A stretch of DNA of 64,000 bases from Tricholoma matsutake (GCA_026075535.2 AP026541.1:6758001-6822000); one strand, 5' to 3'; shown: positions 1 through 11,510, counted from the stretch's first letter. Program-made: numbers and translations. Notes: generated by a model from the sequence alone, not told the origin.

Positions 1-330
1 GAGGTACATGGGCCAAGGTGAGGGTAAGGCATTGGTGCCTTGTACATACATAATTCTCTCTTCCTTCCCTGAGTTGAGATCGCAACGAGGGTGTTGCTAC
101 TTGGAGGGGGGGCACATGTAACCATGGCAGCAGAGCCCACAGCGGTGTCCATAGCAGAGCCCACAGCCAGAGTCCAGCATTCCCCTTAGTGGTCATGTGA
201 CCTCGTAGATAGAGATGTGTGTGTGTAGATAGGAATTCAGTTTGTGCTTGTCCGTGTCCAATTCGCCTCGTGCCTAGTAGTAGACATGAGCCATCCTTGG
301 CTGCATCTGTCTAGTAGTAGACGCATCACA
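1..330 (+). mobile_element. 3' end of a plus-strand LTR retrotransposon, cut by window edge
   Basis: Positions 105-116 form a G-rich polypurine tract (TTGGAGGGGGGGCA) directly before a TG-starting repeat at 117 that ends in CA near 330. This is the usual order of polypurine tract and 3' LTR. The next bases, from about 340, read into the coding frame of LINE1, so the element seems inserted in that LINE. The other LTR and the TSD partner lie left of the window, so the right boundary at 330 is inferred. Positions 1-104 are probably the pol tail and 3' UTR; no domain can be recognised. Confidence 0.55.
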
Positions 331-360
331 TTCGGGTGGTCAGACTGGCTGGCTCCACCA

Positions 361-775
361 AGAGGAGAACAGACCAGAATAACCCACAAACGATCTACAC
401 TGATTTCAAAACCATGATAACATCTGAAGCATGAAAAAGAGAATCCACTATGACCCCCAAGATCGCTAGGGAGACATGCCTGCTCCAGGAACAACTTGAC
501 AAGCTGCAAAATGGATCACAAGCTGATGGTACCCACATTCAAGCCCATGAACTCACCAAAAAGATCATGCAACTGGAGCACCAATGCCACCAGACTTCCT
601 GAAAAATGGCAAGATTAAAAACTGGCTAGAAGGAGAAACAATGTCCAAGTACTGGATATGCTCCAACAATGAGATTAAACCCTGTGATATCATTTTTGCA
701 CTCAAGAAACCTGAGAAAGCAATAAATGATCAGAATGGAAATGCAGAAACTCACAAAAAGAACTCACACCCCATG
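361..775 (+). pseudogene. LINE1 region between endonuclease and RT
   Basis: One frame from about 385 reads I-Y-T-D-F-K-T-M-I-T-S-E-A, then TGA, then a helical Gln/Lys-rich linker typical of the stretch between endonuclease and RT in fungal LINEs. A frameshift near 590 leads into K-N-G-K-I-K-N-W-L-E and a stretch ending N-S-H-P-M at 775. There Gyp1 inserted; the same frame resumes at 12218 with A-E-L-A, then TGA, then Y-H-D-N-L-Q. The duplicated CCATG supplies the Met codon on both sides. The family is recognised from the combined RT further on, not from this piece alone. Confidence 0.7.
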
Positions 776-1483
776 TGTTAAGAACTGATCCTAGAAGGTA
801 CGTCGGAATCCAATTGGACCCTGCGGGTGATGATAGTGGAAGGTTGTCGGGTCATGGCGGATTCTGCAGAGGGGAAAACAAAAAGGACTTGGCTTCAGCT
901 TGTAAGAAACTGCGCCCTTCACCTTGTCTGGTGTCCTAATTTCAAGATGAAGGTTTGGAGGTAGGAGCGGGGAAGTGCGGGTAAATGCGGGAGGGAGTAT
1001 GGAGGGACTTGGGTTAAGTTCAGAGGAGATTAGAACTTCAGAGGGAGACTATAGGTCGAGTCGAATGGAGTTCAGACTCTTAGAGAACTGAGGTAGGAGT
1101 AGAAGGAGATTTAGATTGGCAGGTTAAAGTTGAGTCTATGTCAATATTATGAACTGAGGAATACAACGCAAAACTAACTAAGCTTAAATACTGTAGTCCG
1201 GAATAAAGGCAGAACAGGAATGAAGACTGCGGCAGTGTCTCAACTGTGTAGATAAATCACCTAGCGGGAGCCACACAGGAATACGTAGTCAAATTTGCAA
1301 TATAGACAGCAGCCTTGGGAAGGCAGCCGTGGGTGCTGTACAAGGCGGCCTGGTGCACAGCAGTGTGGGCAGTGCAAGGCGGCCAGGAACAAAAGTGGGA
1401 GGAGTAGACAAATGTCAGGTTTGACATGCAGAAAAGGGTCAGACAGATGTGGGTTCTGATCGGGCGAGGAACAGTTCTTGACA
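776..1483 (-). repeat. 3' LTR of Gyp1
   Basis: It is 708 bp and nearly identical to 11511-12217 in the same orientation, with scattered substitutions, mostly transitions. It starts TGTTAAGAAC and ends GTTCTTGACA on the plus strand, an imperfect terminal inverted repeat. Confidence 0.95.
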
Positions 1484-1496
1484 GGATTTCCCCCTT
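1484..1496 (-). other. polypurine tract of Gyp1
   Basis: On the minus strand the bases just before the 3' LTR read TAAGGGGGAAATCC. This is the expected site of plus-strand DNA priming and supports the minus orientation of the element. Confidence 0.8.
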
Positions 1497-1619
1497 AGTG
1501 CTGAGCCTATGAGGCATGTGAGTGTTTGAGTCTGAATAAGGAAGTTGGTTGAATTTCCGAATGTGGTAGTTGGTTGAAAAAATTTTCACGTTCTTTCCTA
1601 CCCCCATCACCTATCAAAT

Positions 1620-2602
1620 ATGTCCCCCCCAGCAGTCTCCATGCAGATCAAATTGGCCATGATGAGGGCCCAACACGAACAGAGGGAGTGGGCGATGAAG
1701 GAGCAGATGGAAAGGGAGATGAAGGAGCTGGAGGAAGCAGTGAGGGAGGAGGAACACTGGGTGCAGGAGGCGCAAAAGGCAGCAGAGGAGGCTGCAAAGG
1801 CAGAGGAGGTGCGCCATGCAGAGGCGCGCAAGAAGGAGGCAGCATCCACACGATGAGCAGAGAAGAAGCAGGTGGCTGTGGCCACGGGTTTGGAAGATGA
1901 GGCTGAGGGGAGCAAGTCCCTGAAGAAAAAGAAAGTCGCCAAGTCGAAGGCATCAGAGGAGTTGGAGGGTCCGGTGCGGGTGCAGGCAGCATTGCCCTGC
2001 AAAAGGTGCGTTCTTGTTTTCCTTCTCAGTCTTCTTTGAATGACAAGTGGCCTAGATGCAAATATCAAAAGATTGCTTGTTTCAAGATGGGTGCGAGGGG
2101 ATGTGTGTGCAATAACTGCACGTGCATCAAACACAAGTGTGAAAAAGTAGTGTGGGAGGGGCAGGAGGCCCCTGCAGCAAAAATGGCGGGAACGACAGGG
2201 TTGATGGGGATTAGCAGGGAAAATGCGAGATGATGCAGTAGATGATGAAGTTGATGAGGAAGGGATTCACTGAGGTGGCAACTGCAGTGCGGGAGTCAAT
2301 AGGGGAGATCCAGGACGCTTTGGACCCAGAGTGGGTGGAGGATGAAAGCACCGGGGAGGAGAGCGACAAGGGTGATGAAGAAGTGGAGTGGGTGGTGTGA
2401 GAGTCCCAGCGGGAAAGATGTGGGATCTGCCAGTCTGGAGATGACTGGGTGGCCTTCCAGAGATATCTCGAGAAAAGGCAGGTGGATGAGTGAGAGTGGA
2501 GAAGAGGGTGAGGGTGGAGAAAAGGATGAGGGTGGAGAAGAGGGCAAGGTTGGGGGAGAGGGTGATGAAGACGGAGAGGGAGAGGTGGAGGTGGTAGTGT
2601 AG
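1620..2602 (+). pseudogene. antisense Cys-cluster ORF of Gyp1
   Basis: This reading frame lies on the strand opposite to gag-pol, between the pol end (near 2697) and the 3' LTR, so it converges tail to tail on pol. It starts M-S-P-P-A-V-S-M-Q and has a long Glu/Lys-rich helical stretch (1660-1850). A TGA at the expected CGA (1854) is followed by more basic sequence. The Cys cluster C-K-R-C, C-x6-C, C-x-C-x2-C-x6-C spans 1998-2145. The tail is acidic (E-E-G-E-G-G-x) and ends at 2602. One frameshift lies inside the Cys cluster (near 2005) and others near 2225 and 2400. AATAAA occurs at 2638-2643. The layout resembles a fungal zinc-binding, coiled-coil protein; the function is unknown to me. A matching gene sits in Gyp2. 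Confidence 0.65.
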
Positions 2603-2727
2603 GGATCCAGTTGAATCCAAAAAAAAAATCCTTTTGCAATAAACTTTGTTTCTGAGTTCCGACTGAGTGATTGAGTAACTTGAATAGAATTTAAGCGGGT
2701 AATGGACTGGGTTTCTGCAGGTAGCGG

Positions 2728-3903
2728 TGATGATGCTCAACCTGGGAAAACCACCAGAACTGCCGATGAGGCAATCGATGATGTTTACAACGAGTCAGAG
2801 GAGGGTTGCAAGATGTTCCGAAAGTTTGTGGTCAAACCTCTGAGAAGATTACTAGTTAACACTAGTCATGAAGGTAGTTTTATGAGAGACGGAGGTGTTT
2901 GTCATGGTCCGATCGAGTATCGATCGATATCGAGGGCGATCGACGAGATCGACGGCAAATGAGTTTTATCATCAATGGTCGATATGTGAATTATGGGGAC
3001 CTTTCAATAGGTCGATGGTATACGAAGGGTGTGGCAAACTGCTATGAAGTGTTGGAAGGGTTGCTAGAACTACGATGAGAGGATCGAGGGAGGATCGAGG
3101 ATGCGACGATTGCAGAGGTTTCTCGTTGATTGAGAAAACCCGCAGAGACTTAGATTGTTTTTTAGAAAGCTGATCGGATGCTTAGAACTGTATATGAGAC
3201 AATATGTGAAGACGATTTCTTGTTCTTTTCCAGTAGATACTACAGAGTTTTATATGTTTTAAAGAAACTTCCTAAAATGGATTGAGAAACATGTGTAGAA
3301 CATGAGGCAAAAGATATGAGTTAAGGCACAAGGCCATAAAGGAGACTGGAATCTGAACAAGAAAGATATATATATCATATGATGAAAGAGTAATAAAGGG
3401 AAAGAACTAAAAGAGACTGTCCTTTGTGTATAAACTGCGCTAAGTCTCGCAATAATGCGTCCAGTGGGTTCTGTGCGCGATAGGGACTTGGAATGAAGCT
3501 GACCTATGATCAGCAGGTTTGAACACGAGTTGGAATATGTCCTAGTGCATGGTCTTCCACCATTTAGATAACAAAGGCGGTGCCCGATGTTGCTCGTAGT
3601 TTCTCGATATCGATCGATGACGCTCGACGATGGTCGACAATGGTCGATTGCGGTTGTGGCTTGTTCGAAGTTGGTCAGGGATGTTCGGTGGTCGTGTAGG
3701 GACTTTCGGGGTAGTCCTAAGGTTGTGCGATGTGGTCTTTTGATACTATCGATGTCGCTGGTGATGTTTTGATGCAGTCGATATGATATCGCGATCGATA
3801 GAGTGTGTCGCGCTGCATCTGGGACATTGTAGGAGTTAGCCGATGTGATTAGAATGATGCTAAAGTGTTGAATCGGTCCTTGAGCCAAGAAGACGACCTA
3901 TCA
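2728..3903 (-). repeat. solo LTR, TGATGAT family (in Gyp1)
   Basis: It begins TGATGATGCTC and ends GACCTATCA on the plus strand. It is flanked by GCGG (2724-2727) and GTGG (3904-3907), a 4-bp TSD with one CpG transition. It is closely related to 30783-31964 and 54653-55846. No internal region or second LTR belongs to it. It is rich in CGATCGAT-like words. Confidence 0.85.
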
Positions 3904-6011
3904 GTGGGTGTGAAAGTCTGCAAGGAGTTCTTGGGCATGGTCCAGTTCTGTAACAGGTAGCCAGGAGGTTTCTTCATTGGTTCCCTGGTAACCTTGTAGA
4001 GAATCTTGCAGTGACATCGATTGTCAACCTTGGAGTCGGGGACTTTGGCAATCTCATACTTGAGCTCATCGTCGATGGTGCGGAGGAGGTGGAGGTTGTG
4101 CTCAATTTGGAATTGTGTTTGGGAAGTGTTTTTCGAGTTGGGAGACATGGAAAACAGGGTGGATGGCCCGCATGTGGTCCGGAAGCCACAGGGTGACTGA
4201 GTGAGTACCCAGGTGGGCGATGATTTCGAAGGGGCCATGGTTAGTGTTTAAAGGTCCAGTCCAGTCCGGTTTTTGACTTCCAAATGGGGCAACCAGCAAC
4301 CGCAACTGGTCTAGGACCGACCCAAATATTGGAGGACCACAACTGGACCCTTTAGGACCAGAAAAAGACTGGTTCAGACCGGTTTTTTGTCATAAGATTT
4401 ATTGTGCCAAATAACCCATATGTATCTCAACAAATATGACCATCACCTCATATATATTATATTCATGGATAGAGATTGTAATGCTCCATAGACCGATCCA
4501 ACATTTAAACAATTCTGTCAAGATTTGACTGAGATATGGCCAAAACCGAAAGGACATGCATTCAAGTTGTGGTTTGTAGTTTGTAGTTTGTAGTTTGTAG
4601 TTTGTAGTTGCACTCATTTGGGCTGTTATATAAATAAAATCCCATGGTACAGATGATTAGGTGTGTTGTTGTTACTTTTATGATGCTATATAGCTGTACA
4701 AAAAAAATTATAGCTCAGGTAATAAACAATGCAATCAAAGTTGTTCTGATACAACAAAATACTCGTACAAAAATGGTTTTGGTCATATCTCAACCAATTC
4801 TTGACCGTTTTTGATGATCCAGGGACCGAAAATGAAGTAAATATGTATGGGAGTAAGGTCTAACATACGTTGGGACGAGAGACCAGTCGCAACCGGTTTT
4901 AACCGGTTTTTCATTGGTCCTACTATATTTTTCAAAATGAAAGACCAGCAACTGGACTGAAAAAGACTGGTCCATAAATAGACCACTGGGCCGGTCCTAA
5001 TCGGTCCAGTTCAGTTCAGTTTGGTCTTTTTTTTGGTCCTACAGACTGGACCTTTAAACACTAGCCATGGTTCTTTTTGGAAAGTTTCTTGGAGGGATGA
5101 GTGGTGTGGATATTTTTCGCAGTGATGTAGGCAGAGTCACCAATGTTGAAGTCAGGTGTGGGTGCCCAATGTTTGTCTGCAGGGCCTTGATAATGCTCTT
5201 GAGTGGCTGCGAGCTGTTTCCAAAGCTCCTGATGAAGATCATCTAAGTTGACAACAAACTCATGGGCGCGTTGTGAGGCTAAGTTGCATTCGGGGAAGAC
5301 GGAAATGTTCAGGTGGTAGCCTTTGTTGGTGAAGAAAGGGGATATGCCTGTAGAGGTGGAGGGAGCATTGTTGTAGGCAAATTCACCCAAGGGTAAGAGG
5401 TGAGACCAGTCGTCCTGCTGATAGTTGCAGAAGATCCAGAGGTACTGCTCCAAGGTCTGATTAAGTCATTCTGTCTGACCATCACCTTGTGGGTGATAAC
5501 CAGAAGTGAAGTGGATCCACATGTCGAGCACTTTTCCGAGGGAGTGGAAGAAATGGGAGACGAACTCGGATCCCTGGTCGCAAGTGACGTGCAATGGGAC
5601 ACCATGCTTGGAGAAGACATGGAGGATGAACAGGTTGGCTAATTCTTGGGCTGTGATTTCATTGACAGTTGGGATGAAGATGCCTTGTTTGGTCAGGCAG
5701 TCAACAATAACCAGGATAGCTGTGTGGCCGTCGGAGTCAGGTAGTTGTTTGATGAAATCCATGGAGATTGAGTTGCAAGGTCATTCCGGGACCGGAAGTT
5801 GCTTTAGGAACCCATAGGGTTTGTGTCGAGGCAATTTGGATCATTTGCAAGTGGTACAGGATTTGCAAAATTCCTGCACAAAGGTGCGGATGTTTGGCCA
5901 GACATATTCCTGACAGACAAGCTACTGGGTTTTGTTTTGTCCAAAGTGACCAGAGAGGATATAATCGTGTTTGTACTGAAGGACCTTGAGGTGGAGATCC
6001 ATGACGTCCAG
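3904..6011 (-). pseudogene. Gyp1 integrase with C-terminal chromodomain-like end
   Basis: Integrase inserts retroelement cDNA into the host chromosome. The catalytic core is visible on the minus strand: M-D-F-I-K-Q-L-P (first Asp) near 5760, V-T-C-D-Q-G-S-E-F (second Asp) near 5590, and G-D-G-Q-T-E (Glu) near 5466, directly followed by TGA where CGA is expected. The core continues (5453-5064), is cut by hAT1, and resumes at 4241 with the conserved stretch H-P-V-F-H-V-S-Q-L. A degenerate chromodomain-like tail (Y-E-I-A, K-I-L-Y-K-V) follows. After the solo LTR the frame ends about 2697. The N-terminal HHCC region (5830-6011) is decayed. Nonfunctional. Confidence 0.85.
4242..5063. mobile_element. 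hAT1: non-autonomous hAT element
   Basis: It is 822 bp, with terminal inverted repeats TAGTGTTTAAAGGTCCAGT and its complement and a perfect 8-bp TSD GCCATGGT at 4234-4241 and 5064-5071. Ends of the TAGNG type with 8-bp TSDs are diagnostic of the hAT superfamily. Subterminal ACCGGT/GGTCCAGT words repeat near both ends, as transposase-binding repeats do. There is no transposase frame. A 7-bp tandem GTAGTTT, about five copies, lies at 4569-4608. Confidence 0.92.
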
Positions 6012-7327
6012 TGATAGGTTGTCTCCTCGGCTCAAAGGCCGATTCACCATTTCGACCACATTCTAATCACATCGGATAACTCGCACGAGGTCCCAGAAGC
6101 AGCGCGACCACTCCTGACCAAGTCTACCAAGCGCGAGCATCGTATCGAATGTGATCAAACATCGTCGAGCATCGTTGAACGTGGTCAAGCATCGTCGAAC
6201 ATCGTCGAGCATTGTATCGAATGCGATCGAACATCGTCGAGCATTGTATCGAACACGGTCGAGCATCATCGAACATCATCGAGCATCGTATTGAACGCGA
6301 TCGAACATTGTCAAACATTGAAAATTGACATCGGACACTATATCGCTATCCCAATGGTCATCGCACACATGCCAGACGTATCCCCTACCATTGTCAAACA
6401 ATATCGCACCAATATCGGGCCACGAACGAAGTCAGAAGAATCTTCGAAAATCTTCGAAAAACATTGTTGGACACAGTATTTCCTATTCGAACGATCTTCG
6501 GATGCATGCTGGACACATGGGACACTATATCGAGTATATCGAACACATTTCGACCGCATGTGCATGCATACAATCCGCTCGAAGCAGTTTCTGATCTTCT
6601 ATTCAATTTATAACAAGGACAGTCCGGTTTTAGCTATTCTTTCTTATTATTTCTTCATCATGTGTTATATTCACCCTTTCTAGGCTCGCTTTATTGTTCT
6701 GATATACTTATATTGTCTTTTGCCTCGAGTTTTCCACATGTTTGCCTCATGTTCTCTAGCCTTTTTAGGTAGTTTCTTTATTTTATATAAAAAGATGTAC
6801 TAGATACAAAGAAAAACAAGAAAGTCATCATCTTCCTCCCAGATCACAGTGATTTGAGAGTACAGTTTAGTCTTATTCAGTCCAAAGTTTGGTGTTTTAT
6901 GCTAAACTTCCTCAAAATTCCTCAAAATTCCTTGCATTACGCTATTTTCGCTCTCGCTTCCCTCGATTAGCCTTTTCATCACTTCTACTACTCATCTAGT
7001 CCCCCGATCTTGCATCTGAACATATCTGCGCACTCGAAATTCCTCGAAACCTCTTTGAAAAATATTGCGACATCTCGAAAATCATTGCAACACCGAAAAT
7101 CATTGCAAAGTCTCGCAAATCATCGCAACCCCTCAAAAATCATCGCAAAGTCTTGAAACACATTCTTTTAGCCTCAAACTGCTTCGACAAGCAGTTGTTT
7201 TATGACTATTTGACGGTCGGTCTGACAGGTGACATCTAGAGGGCCTCACAACCTTCCTCTGACTTGTGTTATACCATCTGAAGCCATTTTGTGGGTTTTG
7301 TTTGGGTTTCCGGGTTGAGTATCATCA
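6012..7327 (+). repeat. solo LTR, TGATGAT family, opposite orientation (in Gyp1)
   Basis: On the plus strand it runs TGATAGG to TATCATCA, the reverse of the other copies. The flanks are CCAG at 6008-6011 and 7328-7331. Inside, 6125-6320 is an array of degenerate TCGAACATCG/TCGAGCAT words, and 7030-7160 has repeated CTCGAAAATCATTGCAA units. It splits the Gyp1 RNase H and integrase coding. Close relative: 24989-26301. Confidence 0.85.
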
Positions 7328-9290
7328 CCAGAACATAAATCTGGTCAAAGTGGTGGAGAAGACCTGCCTCATCTATGGTCCAGTTGGGGTCAACAGGTGT
7401 CAGAAGATGTGTGGATGATAGGGGGTCAAGGGGTAGGGAGGTGTGGATGTCATGGTGAAGTTTCTCAACATCCATGATTACTGCTTGTCAAAGGATAGGT
7501 GTTGCAAGGTGGGTGGCACAAAGGGAAGAGGTGAGTTGTTCCTGTGTGAATACAGGTCAGAAGTTGGTTGGGTTTATGGAGGCAAAGTCGCTATTTCCCC
7601 CTTTGCGGTAGACATCCCAACATCTTGTGAGCGCGTCTGGCTTGGCCCCCAATTTTCCAGGGTGAAAGTGGATAATGAGATTGAAGCCTGAGAGGTACTC
7701 GGACCATCTTATAGGGGCAACCTCAGCCTCTAGCAAAGGGAAATCCGAAGTTAAAATTATGCTACATAATACAGGCATTGGGGGTGCACCTAGCAAAGGA
7801 AAATCCGAAGAGAAAACTCTAAAGATCCCTTTGCCAGTGCCCAGTATATGTGAAAACTGCAAAAATCAAATAATAACTAAAAATAGAAAAGGCGGAGATA
7901 GGCTGATCAAGGCTGCTGCATGATGTAATACCAAGGGGTAGATGTCGGAAGGGTACTCCGTCTCTAAATATAAAACTGTCAACATGCACAAATGTGATAG
8001 AAAGGGAAATTAGTAATAAAATAAGGGAAAAATCATAGAAAATGAAGAATAGAAGGAAACGAGGCAAGAAAAAATATAGGACGAACGTAAAAAATAGGAG
8101 AAACACATGGGACACCCTCTAGTCCCCTTACACATCTGGCCTGGTGGCGGGTGAGCAATTTAGTAGTGCTGAAGTACTCCAGATTTTTGTGGTCCATGAC
8201 CACATCGATCGGGTTTGCAGAACCCTCAAAATATTGCCGCCAATGTTTGAAGGCTTCGAAGATAGCCAGAAGTTCCTTGTCGTGTGTATCATAATTTAGT
8301 TTGGTGGGATTAAAGGAGTGGGAATGGAAAGCAACTAGATGGATTTCTCCATCCGCAGTGTAAACTGAGAGGATAGCTGCTAGGGTGTAGTTGGAGGCGT
8401 CAGTTTCAAGTACCATTTGGGAGTCAGGGAGTGAATTCTTGTTTGAGCTTTTCAAAAGCATCGCGGCACTTCTTGTTGAAGTCCCAGGGTGTGGATTTCC
8501 ACGTCAAGTGGGTGAGTGAAATGACAATGTTGGAGTAGCTGTTGATGAAGCAGCAGTAAAAGTTGCAGAAGCCTAAGAAGGATTGTATATCCTTGACTTT
8601 CCTAGGCTCGGGCCAGTCGAGCATGGTTTTGACTTTATCTTCCAACATCCATAGTCCATCTGGTGAAAGGATGAAACCTAGATATTCAACGGTGTCTTTG
8701 TGGAACTCACATTTCTGCAGTGAAGCGTAAAGTCCGTTCTTCCAGAGTCTCCGAAGAACTTCTTTGACGTGAGCTCCATGCTGCGATTTGTCATTGGAGT
8801 AGATGAGGATGTCACCAAGGTAGACAATGACACAGACATCCAGCATGTCGCTGAAGATGTCGTTCATAAAACGCTGGAAGGCTGCGGGTGCATTAGTCAG
8901 CCTGAATGGAACTACCAACCACTCGAAGGATCCATAATGGGTGCGGAAAGTAGTTTTCCATTTGTCACCATCTGCAATGTGGACTAGGTGATAAGTGTGC
9001 TGCAAGTCTATCTTGGTGAACAAGCGGGCTTTTTGGGGGGAGTCGAGGAGGTCGGAATGAGCAGAAGTGGGTAGTGGTCCTTCTTTGTGAGATGGTTGAG
9101 GCCTCGGTAGTCGACGCAAAGTCGTAGGCTGCCATCTTTCTTCTTGACAAAGAGAATAGGAGTGCCGTGCAGGGATTTAGATGGGCGGATGAAACCTGAG
9201 TGGACGATTTTGTCAATGAAGACTCATAAGGCTTCTAATTCAGAGGGAGAGAGGGAATACATGCAACCTGGAGGAGGGGAGTATTATCCT
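7328..9290 (-). pseudogene. Gyp1 reverse transcriptase and RNase H
   Basis: RT copies RNA into cDNA and RNase H removes the template. On the minus strand: the [13 protein letters not shown] block near 9150, L-F-T-K-I-D-L (first catalytic Asp) near 9020, and the active-site block at 8800-8830 reading Y-L-G-D-I-L-I-Y instead of Y-L-D-D, which loses a metal-binding Asp. Then L-G-F-C-N-F-Y and an RNase H region with E-T-D-A-S-N-Y (near 8400) and D-H-K-N-L-E-Y-F (near 8180). The solo LTR at 7710-8132 interrupts the frame, which resumes at 7709 and continues to the solo LTR at 7327. Frameshifts occur near 9119 and 8440. Confidence 0.88.
7710..8132 (-). repeat. solo LTR of the Gyp4 family
   Basis: It is 423 bp and aligns along its whole length with the Gyp4 LTRs (56671-57095, 62291-62715), but with many substitutions. 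The 5-bp TSD CATCT is present at 7705-7709 and 8133-8137. This shows that Gyp4's family was active earlier too. Confidence 0.93.
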
Positions 9291-9296
9291 CTGTCT

Positions 9297-10040
9297 CTAT
9301 CTTGAGGTCGTAAGGGCGATGTGGAGGAAGGGTGTCCCGGATGCCTTAGTCTTATTAAAGACATCAGCAAATTCATGATACTCAGCGGGAATGTCAGATA
9401 AATCCGGCGGGAGTGAAGATTGAGCAGAGCAGGCAGATAACCCTTCTGGAGCAAAGGTCATCTGGAAAGCTACTGCCCCAGGAAGTTTGCTAGCGTGCAC
9501 GTATGCAGCAGCATTGATGAATGAAATGTTGGGAGGAGAAAACTTAGGTGGAATGGGGGGTTCTAAGGGTGCGGGTGAACCACGGGTATCTACCGGAAGG
9601 TTTGGAGACAAAGGTGACATCTGGGGTGCTGGACCTCTATGATCTGCAGAGCAGAAAGCGATTTGGCTTGAAGACCAGTCAATCAATAGATTGTATTGCT
9701 TCAGCCAGTTATGACCAAGTACAGCGGAACAGGAAGAGTCTAGCAAGGTTACATAAAATGACAGATTGAACACTTCACTGGTAAGGAAGGTGACCAGAAG
9801 TTGGATGACTTGAGTTATGGTGGAGTTGCAAGATCCATCAAAAAGCCATAATCTGATCGGTTTAATGGATTTTGTGCTGAGTTGGTTATCCAACACGAAG
9901 GAGGAATCAAGGAAGCAATGGGAGGAGCCAGAATCAATAAGAGTTTGGACAGGAGCGGATTTGTCAGGAATGGTTAAAAGAGTGGTCAGGGAGTCAGGGT
10001 CGGAAAGAGTGGACACATTGAGACAAACATAGGCAGCCAA
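9297..10040 (-). pseudogene. Gyp1 aspartic protease region of Gag-Pol
   Basis: Retropepsin cleaves the Gag-Pol polyprotein. The active-site block reads L-I-D-S-G-S-S-H (near 9940), followed by the flap region and the second conserved block V-L-G-H-N-W-L near 9710. The frame stays open for 247 codons from 10040 to 9297. The stretch after the protease (9450-9650) is a Pro-rich linker, and the frame leads into the RT N-terminus (A-E-Y-H-E-F-A-D-V-F near 9360), as in other chromoviruses. It is a piece of a polyprotein, not a separate gene. Confidence 0.88.
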
Positions 10041-11278
10041 GTGGGTAAGGTCAATGCAACCCCCAGCCCCAATGGCTGTTTCCTGAGGGTTGCGGATTAT
10101 TTTTCTGAGTCCATAGTGTCAGGAATGACAGCAGATGCACAGGCTTTTGCGGCTTTGGATTTCGGGCAGTTTCCTGCTACATGCCCTTCCTCACCGCAGT
10201 AGAGACAATGTTGTTCTCTCATGTGACGTTCTCATTCCTCCCCAGTAAGCTTGCCAATCTTCCCCAACTTATTGGAGATGGATGACTTGGGCTTGTCCCA
10301 GGGGGTGTTCTTTGTCGCAGAAGACTGCTGGTTGGAGGTGTTACTGTGGGCGGAGTTTGAAGAGGTTTGGTTTGTCGACGGGGAAGGACTTTTGGAAGTG
10401 TCCTTCTGACTAGAGTTAGTGATGTTACTGGAATTTTTTGTTTCAAAACGGGATTCATCTTCTTGCATCCAGTAGATGTCATCACTGTCCTGCACTTTCA
10501 AGCACAGTTCTGCAAGAGTATTGGGTTTACCACCCTGGAGAACTTCTATGCAAAGCCAGAGCGGAAGACCACAGAAATAGTGGTCACAAAGGGCTGCTTC
10601 ATTCCAATTGACCCTAGAAGCTAATTCCCAGAAGTCAACATTATATTTTGTGATACAACCACCTTTCTTCATTGCTAAGTCAGAGAGAGCTTTTTCCACG
10701 TCTCCGACCGGGTCATGTGGACCGAAGTTGCTTTCCAGCTTGGCGAGGAAAGCTTTGTAGTCCCACATCCAGTGTGCAGAATCTGTCGGGTCATTAAGAC
10801 CAGGCTCAAACCAACTGAGAGCTGATCCCTTAAGATAAGAAAGGATAAATATGATCTTTTTCTCATCAGAGGAAAATACGTGCAGATGGTCGCAGAAATG
10901 AAGATTGCAGGAGACTAGGAAGTCTCTAAGTTTCTTTGGATTAGCACCGTCGAAAGTGTCAGGGTCGCGAACTTTGATTTTTTTGGTCTTGGTTGAGTTG
11001 TTCTGATGAAGGGTGCAGATACTCTCCGAGAGGTTGTAAAGGACATCTATGAACCTATCCCCTGGATCAGGGTTTTCCACTGTGGGAGGTTGATCATCTG
11101 GATCATTGGAATCGGGGTCACCCCCAGGGCCATCGGGTCTGCTGGGGGGTCTGTCCTCTAGACCAGGATCTTCCAACCCAAAGTGTTCAGGCTGGTTGAT
11201 GCCCCCTACATACTCAAGGGGAGTTCTTGATTGAAAACCTTCCGGGTTGGCAGAAGGGTGTGGGGCACGGGTGGACAT
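10041..11278 (-). pseudogene. Gyp1 Gag with CCHC zinc knuckle
   Basis: Gag forms the cytoplasmic particle that packages the RNA. The frame from 11278 has a Pro/Asp-rich N-terminus, then the retrotransposon-gag core around S-A-L-S-W-F-E-P-G-L (near 10810) and L-E-S-N-F-G-P near 10720, then a Ser/Thr/Asn-rich tail. After an in-frame TGA near 10232 (expected CGA) the zinc knuckle C-L-Y-C-G-E-E-G-H-V-A-G-N-C follows at about 10165-10210. Spacing C-x2-C-x4-H-x4-C is canonical. The Met at 11278 lies 230 bp inside the 5' LTR boundary, a normal leader length. Confidence 0.85.
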
Positions 11279-11510
11279 GAGATTGGCACTGATTGAGGGG
11301 GCTCCTGAGCTGATTTGTCAGAAGATGTTTGAGGGTTGGGAAGACACTCCAAAAGTAGTGGTGGGTCAAGGGTCAGGAAGGATGGATCACTGGATTGCAG
11401 AGATCCCAGGAATAGTACCAGCACGTTGAGGATTTCTGGTTGTGCGCTGGCGGGTCTCAGTAGGGGTCATAGAGAGGAATGAGACGAGTGAAGTGTGAGT
11501 TTGTATATAC

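Noticed and set aside
1257..1610. Open frames over the Gyp1 LTR (minus) and its partner at 11991-12221
   Set aside because: They run across LTR sequence, match each other only because the LTRs are duplicates, and have no domain.
2211..2740. Long Pro/Leu/His-rich minus-strand frames
   Set aside because: They are shadows of the Glu/Gly-rich antisense ORF on the plus strand; composition is the mirror of GAG/GAA codons.
6063..6318. Cys/Arg/Met-rich repeated frames on the minus strand
   Set aside because: They come from the degenerate TCGA/CATCG word array in a solo LTR.
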